A stretch of DNA of 64,000 nt from G942493375 sp942493375 (GCA_942493375.1 OW818698.1:4774001-4838000); one strand, 5' to 3'; shown: positions 33,745 through 45,416, counted from the stretch's first letter. Notes: generated by a model from the sequence alone, not told the origin. Numbers and translations: made by a program.

Positions 33745-34524
33745 TTGAGCAGAATTATTGAGGCTTACAGGGCAATCCATGAGCAGGGGTTCATGCCGAT
33801 TTTTGTTGATAATGGACTGGATTCCAAAATGCTCGTAGAAGCCTGCGTGAATGCCGGAGCAAAAGGCATCGAATACACTCTCAGGCGTTCTGATGCCCAT
33901 GAAATGATCCCATGGATCCGTCGCAACTATCCTGACCTATTCCTGTTAGTAGGAAGCACACTTGATGATGCCAACATCGTTACCCATTGCAAAAAAAGAT
34001 ACTCGCAGCTCTTAACTGTTCCTGAACTGGACGAGATAGGTGTTGATGGATTTGTCTCGATGATCGGTTGGACACAGGATAGCATTCGAAAGTATTCTCC
34101 AACTCGAATAATCATTCCAACTGCCTCCACAACAACTGAAGCCTTCCAGCAGATCTCAGCCGGAGCGCATTTTATCAAGATACTTGGTTCTGACATTTCA
34201 CTGGTGAAAAGATGCCGCGCAGAACCCGCATTTGAGTACTGTCCGATCTTTGTGACTGGTGGGCAGAACCCGGAAACCATCCCGGACACTATTGCCGCCG
34301 GTGCACTGCTCATAGGCTCCGGTTTCGATCTCATACTAAAAGGTATGTCGGATGATGTAACATATGACCAGGTAACAGAAAGACTCAAGATTTATCTTGA
34401 TGTAACCAGAGAGTCACGCGCTAAATACTGGCCGGAGACGGTTTCTGATACCATATTAAACAATAGTGAATGGCTGAAAGCTCTGTCGCATTATCATCCG
34501 TTCACACAGGACACAGGAGAGTAA
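33745..34524 (+). CDS. KDPG-aldolase-like enzyme
   Basis: A 259-residue class I aldolase barrel of the 2-keto-3-deoxy-6-phosphogluconate / 2-keto-4-hydroxyglutarate type. The E-x-T-x-R motif is GIEYTLR (E43, T45, R47) and the Schiff-base lysine is K145 in AGAHFIKILG; a glycine-rich phosphate-site-like loop follows at VTGGQNP. It is about 45 residues longer than typical members, with extra sequence at the C-terminus. Cleavage would give pyruvate plus an aldehyde, the usual end of uronic-acid routes. Start is TTG at 33745 with AAAGGA eight bases before it. Confidence 0.82.
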   Translation: MSRIIEAYRAIHEQGFMPIFVDNGLDSKMLVEACVNAGAKGIEYTLRRSDAHEMIPWIRRNYPDLFLLVGSTLDDANIVTHCKKRYSQLLTVPELDEIGVDGFVSMIGWTQDSIRKYSPTRIIIPTASTTTEAFQQISAGAHFIKILGSDISLVKRCRAEPAFEYCPIFVTGGQNPETIPDTIAAGALLIGSGFDLILKGMSDDVTYDQVTERLKIYLDVTRESRAKYWPETVSDTILNNSEWLKALSHYHPFTQDTGE

Positions 34525-34528
34525 CACT

Positions 34529-35921
34529 ATGTCTACCAACCCAAAAACGCCAATCAAACTCGAGCTCGGAGTCCCGCAGTACTTCATGGATGATTTCCTT
34601 ATAGCCGACAGCAGGAAGATTCAACGTCACTGGCTGCCTGCGAAAATATACCCATATCCAGTAGTAAACTCCGACAAATCCTGGGAGTATAGAATCCTGG
34701 CGATGTTTGGCAGTGTGATTCCCAAACCTGATAGTGGCTATTTTATGTATTACTACAACTGGCCAACTAAGGTTTCGGGCGTAACATGCATTGCGACAAG
34801 TGAGGATGGATTCCGTTGGAATAAGCCGGAGCTGGGTATTACCGATTTCAATGGCAGTAAAGCGAACAATGTTATCATCGCTCCTCCAGTTCTGAATGAT
34901 GGTCCAAGTATGATGTATGACCCCGATGATCCCGTTCATCCATATAAAGCTATGATTTTTCAATGTGATGGTGAAACATGGTGTGAAAAGTGGGGGCTCT
35001 ATGGTTATGAGAGCGCTGACGGTGTTAACTGGACACCAACAACTCCGCACCTGCTTTTGCGTGCTGGTGATAGAAGCAACTTAATGGGTACCTAAACATA
35101 ATGGTAAATATCGCGTGTATACTCGTCATAAAGATATGTTCGAGCACTGCGGTGCACGTGCGATATATTTGAGTGAGAGTGAAGACTTCAAGACATGGTC
35201 TGACCCTGAACTGGTCCTGGCTCCGGATCTTGTTGATGACCCGGATGTCGAATACTATGGGATGAGTGTTTTTGAACGCAACGGAATGTTTTTTGGCCTG
35301 CTGGAATACTGGAGGTCTTCAATAGATGCCATTGAAATCCAGCTTGTATTCAGCCGTGATGGCCGCAGTTGGCAGCATCCCATCCCGCGTGAACCGTTCA
35401 TAGCACCAACTTATGACTGGAATCGCAAGTGGAACAGCTGCGCCAGCAATGGCCCGATTATTATCAATGAACAGATGGTATTCTATTTTGGCGGACGCAA
35501 TACAAGCCACCACTATGATTCCGCCCAGCAGCACGGTGCTATAGGATATGCTTCAATGCCGCTCGATCGTTTCTGTGCGCTTGAAACTACAACCATAGGT
35601 CAACTCACAACCAAACCAATTGAATGGCCCGGGGGAGAACTACTGCTGAACTCCGATATGCGCACATCATACGAATCCCACCCGGCAGCCGGTGGAGGCA
35701 CTATGACAATAGAGATCCTGGATGCAAATGGCACACCCATACCCGAATGGAGCGGAGACAACAGTGCCCACTACCACAGCAACACCCACTCCCGCGGCGG
35801 AATCCACGGAGGAACAGTAGAATGGCCCCAGGACCGAAAACTAACAACCCTGAAAGGCCAGACCATCCAAATAAGGTTCCACATGAAGAACACAAGATTG
35901 TTCACAATGGCTGCAACGTAA
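34529..35921 (+). pseudogene. Frameshifted beta-propeller glycosidase-like gene
   Basis: Two consecutive frames make one family member. The first (34529-35095, 188 residues) reads YKAMIFQCDGETW... to DRSNLMGT and stops; the second, open from 35085 and continuing to 35921, reads PKHNGKYRVYTRHKDMFEHC, then SESEDFKTWSDP and SRDGRSWQHP. A single extra base at about 35088-35091 restores one 464-residue protein resembling the partial gene at 1-1067, including the beta-sandwich tail. Could be a true mutation or a sequencing error. It starts four bases after the aldolase stop, so it belonged to that operon. Confidence 0.8.
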
Positions 35922-35930
35922 GTAATGCAC

Positions 35931-36007
35931 AACCCAATTCCCCCTTGGGAAAGTGCACAAGCCAATTCCACCTTGGAGAATGGGGTTAGGGGGATTGATT
36001 CCCTTCT
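35931..36007. repeat. Intergenic repeat, AATTCCCCCTTGGAGG family
   Basis: CCCAATTCCCCCTTGGGAAA, then CCAATTCCACCTTGGAGAAT and GGGGTTAGGGGGATTGATTC; same unit and order as 2238-2341. Confidence 0.75.
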
Positions 36008-36070
36008 CCATGGAACTATTTCGTAAACAATACGATAATAGTTACATAAACATTATCGCAGGAGAATACA

Positions 36071-36412
36071 TTGCTCTATAACAAAAATAAAACCGCATTT
36101 GAACTAATTGAATGCCATTTCAATATTGAACCAGGAACCGTGGCTATATATAGATTCATCTCGCCTGAGGAACTCACAGATGAAGAACCCATAAAACTTT
36201 TAGCTGTGAACAAGGACACGCCTGAAACCGGACAGGTGGATGTAATCACAACTGAGCCAACTATCAATACTCCATTCACAACAAAAATTGCATTCGTAAC
36301 AGAGGACGAAATGCTGCGTATAGAGGCAGGGGAAATCGAATTACCTGAAGGCTGGGACCTTGCTGCAGCGCGCAAACACCCTCGCCCACTAAAACGCAGA
36401 TCACGTAAATAG
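36071..36412 (+). CDS. Small hypothetical protein
   Basis: A 113-residue acidic-to-basic protein with no recognised family. Start is TTG at 36071; AGGAG lies six bases before it, which makes a real gene likely. The N-terminal half has alternating hydrophobic residues (FELIECHFNIEPGTVAIYRF), the C-terminus is basic (KHPRPLKRRSRK). No signal peptide or membrane segment. It follows a repeat and precedes a separately promoted PEP-CTERM gene, so it may be a stand-alone gene. Confidence 0.6.
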   Translation: MLYNKNKTAFELIECHFNIEPGTVAIYRFISPEELTDEEPIKLLAVNKDTPETGQVDVITTEPTINTPFTTKIAFVTEDEMLRIEAGEIELPEGWDLAAARKHPRPLKRRSRK

Positions 36413-36473
36413 ATCAAACTGCAGATTGTGTGAAACCATAAAAAATAAATTTTGCTAAAAACCCTCAAAACCG

Positions 36474-36502
36474 TTGACAAACAAAAAACGGCATGATATC
36501 CT
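36474..36502 (+). promoter_or_regulatory. Promoter of the PEP-CTERM gene
   Basis: Consensus -35 TTGACA (36474-36479), 17-base spacer, -10 TATCCT (36497-36502; four of six). Start codon 79 bases later. Confidence 0.7.
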
Positions 36503-36581
36503 CCAAAATAAGTCAATGTTAACACAAAGATTGAAAATGGAAGTTAACTTGATTTTGGATCAATAATTTGGAGGAAAATGA

Positions 36582-37487
36582 ATGTGTGCTGTTAGAACAA
36601 TTTTGGTGTGTATGCTATTGCTTTGTTTGGGCATAACCTGCCAGGCATTCACTTTTGAGAAAGTCGGTTCTACTTTCGACTTTAGCTATGATATTTCACT
36701 CAATTGCACTCCCTCTGATCCGGGTGTTCGAGATTGGGATATGAACTCAACTTCAATTGATACTTCATCAAGTTCCCTTTCTCTCACTCCCTCAATAAAA
36801 ACTGGTACTGAGTGGTTGGCCAAGCTTGACCATCTTCAATCGGCAGAAACAAAAATATTCCGTGATTCCTCCGGGGAATCTACTGAAGATATAAGCAGTA
36901 ATGAATGGATCTACACCTCCGTTCACCAGAGACCGGAATTAGAGTTCTATCAACCTGCATGGTACACTGCCCACGATTATTTTTACCAGCTTACTGCGAC
37001 CACATCCGCAACTGCATGCTACCTTATAAATCCCCTTAGTGGAGAAAACAAGGGTGATGAGGTAATGCTGACAGTTGAAGGTTGGACTGAGCATGAAGAG
37101 AACTGGCGAGGACCTGATGGTTCTGCTATTAAAAATGAAGACATAACAAATAATCCCATCAGTCCGACTTTTTCGATAAATGGTATTAATATGGGGCCAA
37201 TCGACGGCCAAAGATTTTTCACTGCACATATTGGCGATACGATCTGTATGACAACATCCGTGAGTTCCACCGTTAACTCGCAGGGCAAAGTTGTTGGTTG
37301 GCCTTCAAATTGGACTGCCACATCAACAATGCCATTAGGTTTGTTTGTTTCTTCATCAATTAATGTTGCTGGATCACGGTCTCCGACTTCTGCTGTACCT
37401 GAGCCTTCATCACTTCTTGGTTTGGGTTCTGCTCTAGCAATGCTTGCACCAAGAATGATAGGAACTCTCCGCCGACGCAGGAATTAA
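36582..37487 (+). CDS. PEP-CTERM sorted secreted protein
   Basis: A 301-residue exported protein with a signal peptide (ILVCMLLLCLGITCQA) and a C-terminal sorting signal: AVPEPSSLLGLGSALAMLAP, a short hydrophobic stretch, then RRRRN. PEP-CTERM proteins are cut and moved to the surface by an exosortase, which must be encoded elsewhere. The middle is rich in Ser/Thr and acidic residues with no known domain; it may be a matrix or surface protein. GGAGG lies seven bases before the ATG. The gene has its own promoter and a strong terminator, so it is a single-gene unit unrelated in transcription to its neighbours. Confidence 0.88.
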   Translation: MCAVRTILVCMLLLCLGITCQAFTFEKVGSTFDFSYDISLNCTPSDPGVRDWDMNSTSIDTSSSSLSLTPSIKTGTEWLAKLDHLQSAETKIFRDSSGESTEDISSNEWIYTSVHQRPELEFYQPAWYTAHDYFYQLTATTSATACYLINPLSGENKGDEVMLTVEGWTEHEENWRGPDGSAIKNEDITNNPISPTFSINGINMGPIDGQRFFTAHIGDTICMTTSVSSTVNSQGKVVGWPSNWTATSTMPLGLFVSSSINVAGSRSPTSAVPEPSSLLGLGSALAMLAPRMIGTLRRRRN

Positions 37488-37501
37488 CTGATACTAGAGT
37501 C

Positions 37502-37543
37502 AATCCTGGCTTCCACCATTACGGCAAGGTGAAAGCCAGGATT
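37502..37543 (+). terminator. Terminator of the PEP-CTERM gene
   Basis: AATCCTGGCTTCCACC ... GGTGAAAGCCAGGATT: a stem of about 16 bp with one mismatch, then TATTTATTTTG. Fourteen bases past the stop. Confidence 0.88.
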
Positions 37544-37624
37544 TATTTATTTTGATACAGTTGCTGTCCAGAATTATCTTCTTATATGAATCATAACCGG
37601 ACGATCAATACGTGACATAATCCT

Positions 37625-39703
<2,079 letters not shown>

Positions 39704-39832
39704 AACACACCCCTAATCATCCTGCCCATTTGCCCGGAACATTAACCTCCACAAATCATCTCTGAAGGAAAGTATAGGAACAAACCAGAATATCTACCTT
39801 TGTTCTATAGTCATGTTCCAGGTGGTAGTCAA

Positions 39833-42800
39833 ATGCTCAGAAATCTGCTTATAGTCTGTATCATTGCAATATGTACACCCTCAACCGCAAATACGTCGGT
39901 TATATGCAATCCAACCAAAGGCTCAGTTGTTGTCGAAGCCGAGAGCACATATGACACAAATTTCCTGTATGGACCGCAACTCGATAAACCAGGCTCCGAA
40001 GGCTGCATAAGCCGTGGATATTTGAACCTCAATGTTACAACTCCCCCAGAAAAAGGCGGTCCCTGGTATGCCCGATGGATTTTCCACGTCCCTGCCGATG
40101 GAGCCTACCACATCTGGCTACTGGACAACCCATTCGCAGGTAAAATGAATTGGCAGCTGAACAACAGCCCGTTTACTGATAGAAAAAACGAAGTAGAGAT
40201 CAAGACTGGCATATCATCACCATACGATATGCACACCTGGCGTCGTATTACCGCAGCCCCCGTTCAATTGTCCAAGTCCGAAAATCCACAGAAGTTCGGA
40301 ATACAGGTAGAAATGGATGGTCCCCGGGCAGGTTGCTTTATGGATGCAATCGCCATAGTTCCAGCCGGCAATATTCCGGAAGGCTGGGTGAAGCAGATCG
40401 ATGATCCGGTCACCAGCAGCAACCCAACATTGACCATCGCCCCTATGTCCTCGGTTCCAACTATCGATGGAATCAAAGATCCTGAAATCTGGGACAAAGC
40501 AGCATCAGTCACCCTGGTCCATTCAGTCACAGCAGCAAAGACCAAAAACGCCAGCAAAGCCTGGATAGGTTACCGCAAAGAAGGCCTCTATATATTCGCT
40601 GAATGCAGAATGACCAACCCGCAAAAGCTTGTCGCAAAAATCACCAACCATGACGGCAATGTATGGGAAGATGACTGCTTCGAAGTCTTCCTTGGTAAAC
40701 CAGACTCCGACTTTGGTCACCTGATCATCAACAGCAAAGGGGTCGTATATGACGAACGGGGTTCGGATGGTAAATTATGGGACTCCGATGTAACAGTAAG
40801 CACAAAGACTACCGACTCTGGATGGACAATCGAAGCATTCGTACCGGCAAAGCCAATGAAACTCGATGACCTCTCTACAGACCAGTCCTACCTGTTCAAT
40901 CTCGCACGGGAAGATGTTGAGACCGGTGAAATATCCGGTTGGTCACCGACCGGAGGCAGCCTGCTAGATCGTGATTTGTTTGGTACCCTAAAGCTCGCGC
41001 AGAACGTACCCGCAGAATCCAACATCCGCCTGTTTGGAACAGTAAAAGATGAAAAAGCCAATCCGGTCAGTCTTGCCCGTATCTCCTGTGGAAGTCTGAT
41101 CACCCAGAGCGGTCCTGATGGTGTATATCTACTTGACGGCACCGGTCAGACAGACCCAACCGTCACCTGTTTCCTCTCAGGTCACATAGGTCAAAAACAA
41201 CCAGCTAACCAGGATAGATCAACTACATTCCTGCTTCGCCAGAAGTCAAACTACGGAGTCTCCTACGAGCCTGCGTTCACCGAATCGGAAACCTGCAGAG
41301 TTATCTCCGTCCCGCTTGATGCTAAAGTCAACGGAGACTACCGGCCTACACCAGAAATATGGGAAACTCCTGCTCACACCCGGATATATGCCGCTAAAGG
41401 TCAGACCCAGCCATTCTCATTGGCAGTCTATGCCAAACAAGATATTCAGAACGTTAAAATCTCTTCTTCCCAACTTCGTTCTGCTAAAGGAAAGCTGCTC
41501 CCGGCTCCTGATATAAGACTTGTTCGAATATGGGTCAAACGCAAGGGCTACGACACAAGCGCCCCTTCAGACCCGATCCCGGAGATACTGGATCCGGCAC
41601 AACCAATTGATATACCGTCTGGTAATTTCCGTCAGATATGGGTGACTGTCACACCGCCGGATAATGCAGTTCCTGGGGTATACAAAGGCTCTCTGACAAT
41701 AACTCCCCAGCAGGGCAAACCAGCAATAGTCCCAATTCAGGTTACCGTTCTACCATTCAAACTCCAGGAACCAAAAAACAAGCTGCTGGGTGTGTTCCAC
41801 TACGGCAAATCCGGTAATTGGTGGATGTTCAACCCGACCACAACTTTCGAGCATTATGATGCCCAGTATGCAGACATGCACGCACACGGAGTCCGGGGCA
41901 TGTTCTTCTGCGATGGTCCTGAGTTTGTTTTGCGCAACAAGGGCAAGTTGATCGTCTACTGGGGGTTTGAAGGCACCAGATCCGCAACCCCTGAAGAGGA
42001 AAAGAAATATCAGAGCCTCGCAGAGGGTGAAATCGCTGTAGACACTACCTATCTGTCGAAAGTGTTCGACAAAGCTCACAAATATGGCGTAGATCAGTCG
42101 ATGATCTATTGCCAGGGTCCAAGGCGTCCGATTGCAGCGCTGACCGGAGTTCCAATGGAAGAGATCGGCTGGCACGGACGCTGCAATCTGAATGCTAAGT
42201 TCGAAGAACTCCTTACCCGCACTGTAAAGACCATCAACAAAGCAGTCGCTGAAAAGGGCTACCAGCCTATCAGATATGCAATGGATGATGAGGTTTCCTG
42301 GGGTGGAGAATACCGGATGAGTGGCTACATGCGATTGGCTAAGATCGTCAAAGCAGCAGGTGGACTCCAGTCAGTGACTATGTCATATACACAAGACAAG
42401 AGCGAACTTGATGAACTCCGCACGGTTATGGATATGCCAGTTGGGACAGGTCCATCTAAATTGGCAAAGGCGAACGATACCGGCAACTGGAAGGGCAGAC
42501 TCAGCTCTTATGGCCAGACATGGACTCCCAGTTTTTCGAGTCTTCGAATGACCACCGGGCTTCCGTTGTATTTCTCACCATATGCCAGCTACTTCGGACA
42601 CTGTTATCAGGGATCGGTAATGGACCCATATAACGACTTCGATGGCACCTGTCCCGATATGAATGTGACCTATCCGGACCCGATTACCGGCAAACCGGTC
42701 CCAACACTGCAGTGGGAAGGTTACCGCCAGGGATTCTATGATATGTGCTACCTGCAGACCCTGAAAAACCGCATATCCCAGACCAAAGGCAAGGCAGGAG

Positions 42801-42946
42801 AGAAATACAAGAAAGCCTGGAGTAAAATACTAGCTATGGTCAATAAATATGCGGATTCTGAGGGCAATTTGGACTCAATAGCCACAATGCCGCAGAATGA
42901 AGTCGAACAAATCCGCAAAATAGCAGCAGACGCTCTTTCGTTATGA
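39833..42946 (+). CDS. Large secreted multi-domain sugar-active protein (CBM + CBM9-like + DUF4091-like barrel)
   Basis: A 1037-residue exported protein. Start at 39833 follows AGGTGG by seven bases; signal peptide ends near TPSTANTS. Order: carbohydrate-binding-like beta-sandwich (about 20-185, GSVVVEAESTYDTNFLYGPQ); CBM9-like domain (about 203-386, IDGIKDPEIWDKAASVTLVH, WEDDCFEVFLG); a carboxypeptidase-regulatory-like beta domain (about 395-465, ISCGSLITQSGPDGVYLL); an NEW3/Ig-like region (about 530-640); and a barrel of the DUF4091/GH123-like group (about 645-1037, with MDDEVSWGGEYRMSGY). Probably a cell-surface or released glycosidase. Overlaps the next frame by a few bases. Confidence 0.72.
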   Translation: MLRNLLIVCIIAICTPSTANTSVICNPTKGSVVVEAESTYDTNFLYGPQLDKPGSEGCISRGYLNLNVTTPPEKGGPWYARWIFHVPADGAYHIWLLDNPFAGKMNWQLNNSPFTDRKNEVEIKTGISSPYDMHTWRRITAAPVQLSKSENPQKFGIQVEMDGPRAGCFMDAIAIVPAGNIPEGWVKQIDDPVTSSNPTLTIAPMSSVPTIDGIKDPEIWDKAASVTLVHSVTAAKTKNASKAWIGYRKEGLYIFAECRMTNPQKLVAKITNHDGNVWEDDCFEVFLGKPDSDFGHLIINSKGVVYDERGSDGKLWDSDVTVSTKTTDSGWTIEAFVPAKPMKLDDLSTDQSYLFNLAREDVETGEISGWSPTGGSLLDRDLFGTLKLAQNVPAESNIRLFGTVKDEKANPVSLARISCGSLITQSGPDGVYLLDGTGQTDPTVTCFLSGHIGQKQPANQDRSTTFLLRQKSNYGVSYEPAFTESETCRVISVPLDAKVNGDYRPTPEIWETPAHTRIYAAKGQTQPFSLAVYAKQDIQNVKISSSQLRSAKGKLLPAPDIRLVRIWVKRKGYDTSAPSDPIPEILDPAQPIDIPSGNFRQIWVTVTPPDNAVPGVYKGSLTITPQQGKPAIVPIQVTVLPFKLQEPKNKLLGVFHYGKSGNWWMFNPTTTFEHYDAQYADMHAHGVRGMFFCDGPEFVLRNKGKLIVYWGFEGTRSATPEEEKKYQSLAEGEIAVDTTYLSKVFDKAHKYGVDQSMIYCQGPRRPIAALTGVPMEEIGWHGRCNLNAKFEELLTRTVKTINKAVAEKGYQPIRYAMDDEVSWGGEYRMSGYMRLAKIVKAAGGLQSVTMSYTQDKSELDELRTVMDMPVGTGPSKLAKANDTGNWKGRLSSYGQTWTPSFSSLRMTTGLPLYFSPYASYFGHCYQGSVMDPYNDFDGTCPDMNVTYPDPITGKPVPTLQWEGYRQGFYDMCYLQTLKNRISQTKGKAGEKYKKAWSKILAMVNKYADSEGNLDSIATMPQNEVEQIRKIAADALSL

Positions 42947-42963
42947 TAAGTAGGAGATTACCA

Positions 42964-43473
42964 ATGAATAACCGGCCAGTATTTTGCATATTGATAATAG
43001 TTGCAGTCTTACTCGCAGCAATAGCACCAGTTCAGAGCAATGCGAAATCCTGGCCGACATTCAGAGGGGCATGGTTTAGTATCAGTTATCCTCCCGGGTT
43101 TATTGTTCATCCGTCAATGAAAAGCGCAACAACTGGTGGTAAGGGCTTTGACAGCGCTTTCTTTACCTCACATGACAATAAGATAGAGTTCTATATATAC
43201 TCACCGCAATGGTCAGGAGAGCACACTGATGTTGCACTCAAACCAGATACCGAGAAACTGATCTCCAAGAAGACAGTCAAAAGCAAAGATAAAACTACAA
43301 CCTGGACCACTATTTCCGCGAAGAATGGCACTTATACTCGCTCTCTACTGGATATAAAAGATTCCTCAACACGCAAAGTCTTCGGCATAAAATACACGGA
43401 TACAAAAACTCTTGCAAAGTATAAAAAGTATTATCAGAAATTCAAAGAAAGCCTGGTGCAATATGCCGACTGA
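42964..43473 (+). CDS. Small secreted protein, unknown
   Basis: A 169-residue exported protein: signal peptide FCILIIVAVLLAAIAPVQSN, then a compact beta-rich domain (SWPTFRGAWFSISYPPGFIV, KIEFYIYSPQW, KKTVKSKDKTTTWTTISAKN). The pattern resembles small secreted proteins of the PsbP/DUF1795 kind (FSISYPPGF), but this is only a weak likeness. Start at 42964 has AGGAG seven bases upstream; an earlier ATG at 42943 overlaps the preceding stop. Its stop overlaps the start of the next gene. Confidence 0.65.
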   Translation: MNNRPVFCILIIVAVLLAAIAPVQSNAKSWPTFRGAWFSISYPPGFIVHPSMKSATTGGKGFDSAFFTSHDNKIEFYIYSPQWSGEHTDVALKPDTEKLISKKTVKSKDKTTTWTTISAKNGTYTRSLLDIKDSSTRKVFGIKYTDTKTLAKYKKYYQKFKESLVQYAD

Positions 43474-45286
43474 TTCCCCAATCTGGACTACCAGCAGCAG
43501 GCTCCTCAAGCTTGGGGAGTCCATCGGTTTCCAATTTCGCGTGCCGGAAGGATTGTCTTCAGGCGATCTAATCATCTATCCGCGCTATCTCGAAAATGCC
43601 CAACCCGGTGAAGCATTCAAAGCCGGCGAGGATCTCAATTGGGTCCAGGAGCTTGAGCACGAAGCAATGCATTTGGAGTTCATCCATAACCATGCATTCT
43701 ATAACTATCGCCCGACCTTGCCCGGAAGCTATCTCGCTGTCTGGCTGGTCGGAGAAGAGAAATATTATCGCTATTTTTCAGTAGTGGAGGATGACTATAT
43801 CGTCCTTTCATTCTCTACGTTCTTCGGTCTTGAATCAGAACCATCGCTTCATGCAACCGGTATTCCGCTGGATTATAGACTGCCGGTTGATGCCTTCGAT
43901 CCGGATAGTCCTATATTCACTAAGCTTCTCGGTTATAATCAGCGCTTCGGTGATCTGATAGTCCCCTTGTTTGCCGACACTCCCACCCTCACTCATGAGG
44001 AACGAGTCAAGCTTTACGGCGAAGGCATACAGAGAGTCCGAAACCTGATGCCTGATCCAAATGATACGCGCTCCATCCGCGTGGAAGCCCAACATGAAGC
44101 AGATCCCGGATATCCCCGGACATTTGCAGAGATCGGTGTCAGCGACCACTGCGGGCTTTGGGAAGCCAACTGTAAACCCTGGCTGGGAATGCCCGAATTC
44201 CCATACTACTCATCCCCCGAAGACTGCCGGAAGATGGATCAGAGCGACAGAGGCTCAGTTGTCTCTCACCAGTGGGATTTCTGTGGAGGTTTCCATTTCC
44301 TGGGACCAGTCCAGTGGCACTACGCTGCAAGTGAAGGTCGAATGGAGGTTACCCAGGAATGCCTCCGCCGCGGTATGGATGAGTTCGCCAACCTGGCTCA
44401 AATGAGCGGACACCCGGCTTTTGTTACACCGCTCTATGATGGTATAGAGAAAAACCAGGCATTTGGTTTATATAGCAGTGGATATCCCGATCCCACCTAT
44501 CCAAATCCTGTCTTTCAAGACGGTTATGGGACCGACCAAATATTCCAATATGTAGAAGACTACCAGCGCCTGTTTGCATTTGAGTTTACTAAGAAATATA
44601 AAGTAGTCTATGCAAGATCTATCGACATAGTGGACTACTATCTCAGGCACTATAAAACAACTCCCAGGACTGTGCATGTAAGTAAAACTCCACATATTCT
44701 GTATGATGCCTGGTGGACACAGGGAACCGTTGCAAACTATGGAGTAATGGTTACCCCTGAGAAGATTCCGTGGATAACTATGATCTCTACGGTTCATAAA
44801 ATGCGCAAGAATGCAGTCCTTCCACAACTACAGGGGTTAATCCCACTGAAAGACCCAATGTCGTGTGAGTTCATCCTGATCGAAGAGCCGAAGCGTGCAA
44901 TCAGGTTTGAAAGAGAGTGTCCAAACCCGATCTGGTGGTTCGACTACACCCGCAATGACGTAAATCATGATGGTAGTGTAATCAACGCTGTAGCAACTCC
45001 GGATGTCTTAATCATGCGCTCTCAGAGTTATGACAAAGATACCGGACTCACAATAAACCTGACAATGAATACAGAGGAATACTTCCCGAGATATGCCATT
45101 GCTCTTTGGAACCTGCCAATCAACTACAATTCACAATCATCAGACATCGAAACCAATGCAACCAAATATGAACTGGTACGAAATACCGATGGGGAAGTGC
45201 ACATGGTTCTGCACTTTGACCTCAAACCGGACTCCCGGATCAAAGTAGTCCTTCGCAGACCTACTGCAGATCGTTGGAATTGGTGA
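43463..45286 (+). CDS. Hypothetical protein, 607 residues, no recognised family
   Basis: Start at 43463 (overlapping the previous stop by 11 bases) is preferred. No signal peptide. The first 170 residues are beta-rich (FQFRVPEGLSSGDLIIYP, YYRYFSVVEDDYIVLSFS). The middle looks like a barrel: DHCGLWEANCKPWLGMP, VVSHQWDFCGGFHFLGPVQW, HPAFVTPLYDG, KYKVVYARSIDIVDYYLRHY. The C-terminal 150 residues are a beta-domain. The histidine, aspartate and tryptophan content and neighbours suggest a sugar-active enzyme, but this is inference. Coupled to the small secreted protein and the large secreted enzyme before it. Confidence 0.6.
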   Translation: MPTDSPIWTTSSRLLKLGESIGFQFRVPEGLSSGDLIIYPRYLENAQPGEAFKAGEDLNWVQELEHEAMHLEFIHNHAFYNYRPTLPGSYLAVWLVGEEKYYRYFSVVEDDYIVLSFSTFFGLESEPSLHATGIPLDYRLPVDAFDPDSPIFTKLLGYNQRFGDLIVPLFADTPTLTHEERVKLYGEGIQRVRNLMPDPNDTRSIRVEAQHEADPGYPRTFAEIGVSDHCGLWEANCKPWLGMPEFPYYSSPEDCRKMDQSDRGSVVSHQWDFCGGFHFLGPVQWHYAASEGRMEVTQECLRRGMDEFANLAQMSGHPAFVTPLYDGIEKNQAFGLYSSGYPDPTYPNPVFQDGYGTDQIFQYVEDYQRLFAFEFTKKYKVVYARSIDIVDYYLRHYKTTPRTVHVSKTPHILYDAWWTQGTVANYGVMVTPEKIPWITMISTVHKMRKNAVLPQLQGLIPLKDPMSCEFILIEEPKRAIRFERECPNPIWWFDYTRNDVNHDGSVINAVATPDVLIMRSQSYDKDTGLTINLTMNTEEYFPRYAIALWNLPINYNSQSSDIETNATKYELVRNTDGEVHMVLHFDLKPDSRIKVVLRRPTADRWNW

Positions 45287-45327
45287 GAGTATGTGTCTGA
45301 CAGCCCCGTAACTTTACAGCTTAGAAT

Positions 45328-45393
45328 TGATCCACAAAGCGTATAGAAATCAGAACACCTATTCCTTCTTAGCGCATTTGCGGCTTTGCGTGA
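45328..45393. repeat. Half copy of the TTTGCGGCTTTGCGTGA repeat
   Basis: ATCCACAAAGC block followed by CTTCTTAGCGCATTTGCGGC and TTTGCGTGA (45365-45393). Only the right half of the element at 14891-15010 is present. Lies between convergent genes. Confidence 0.75.
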
Positions 45394-45416
45394 AAACTAG
45401 AAAGCTATCGTGTGAA

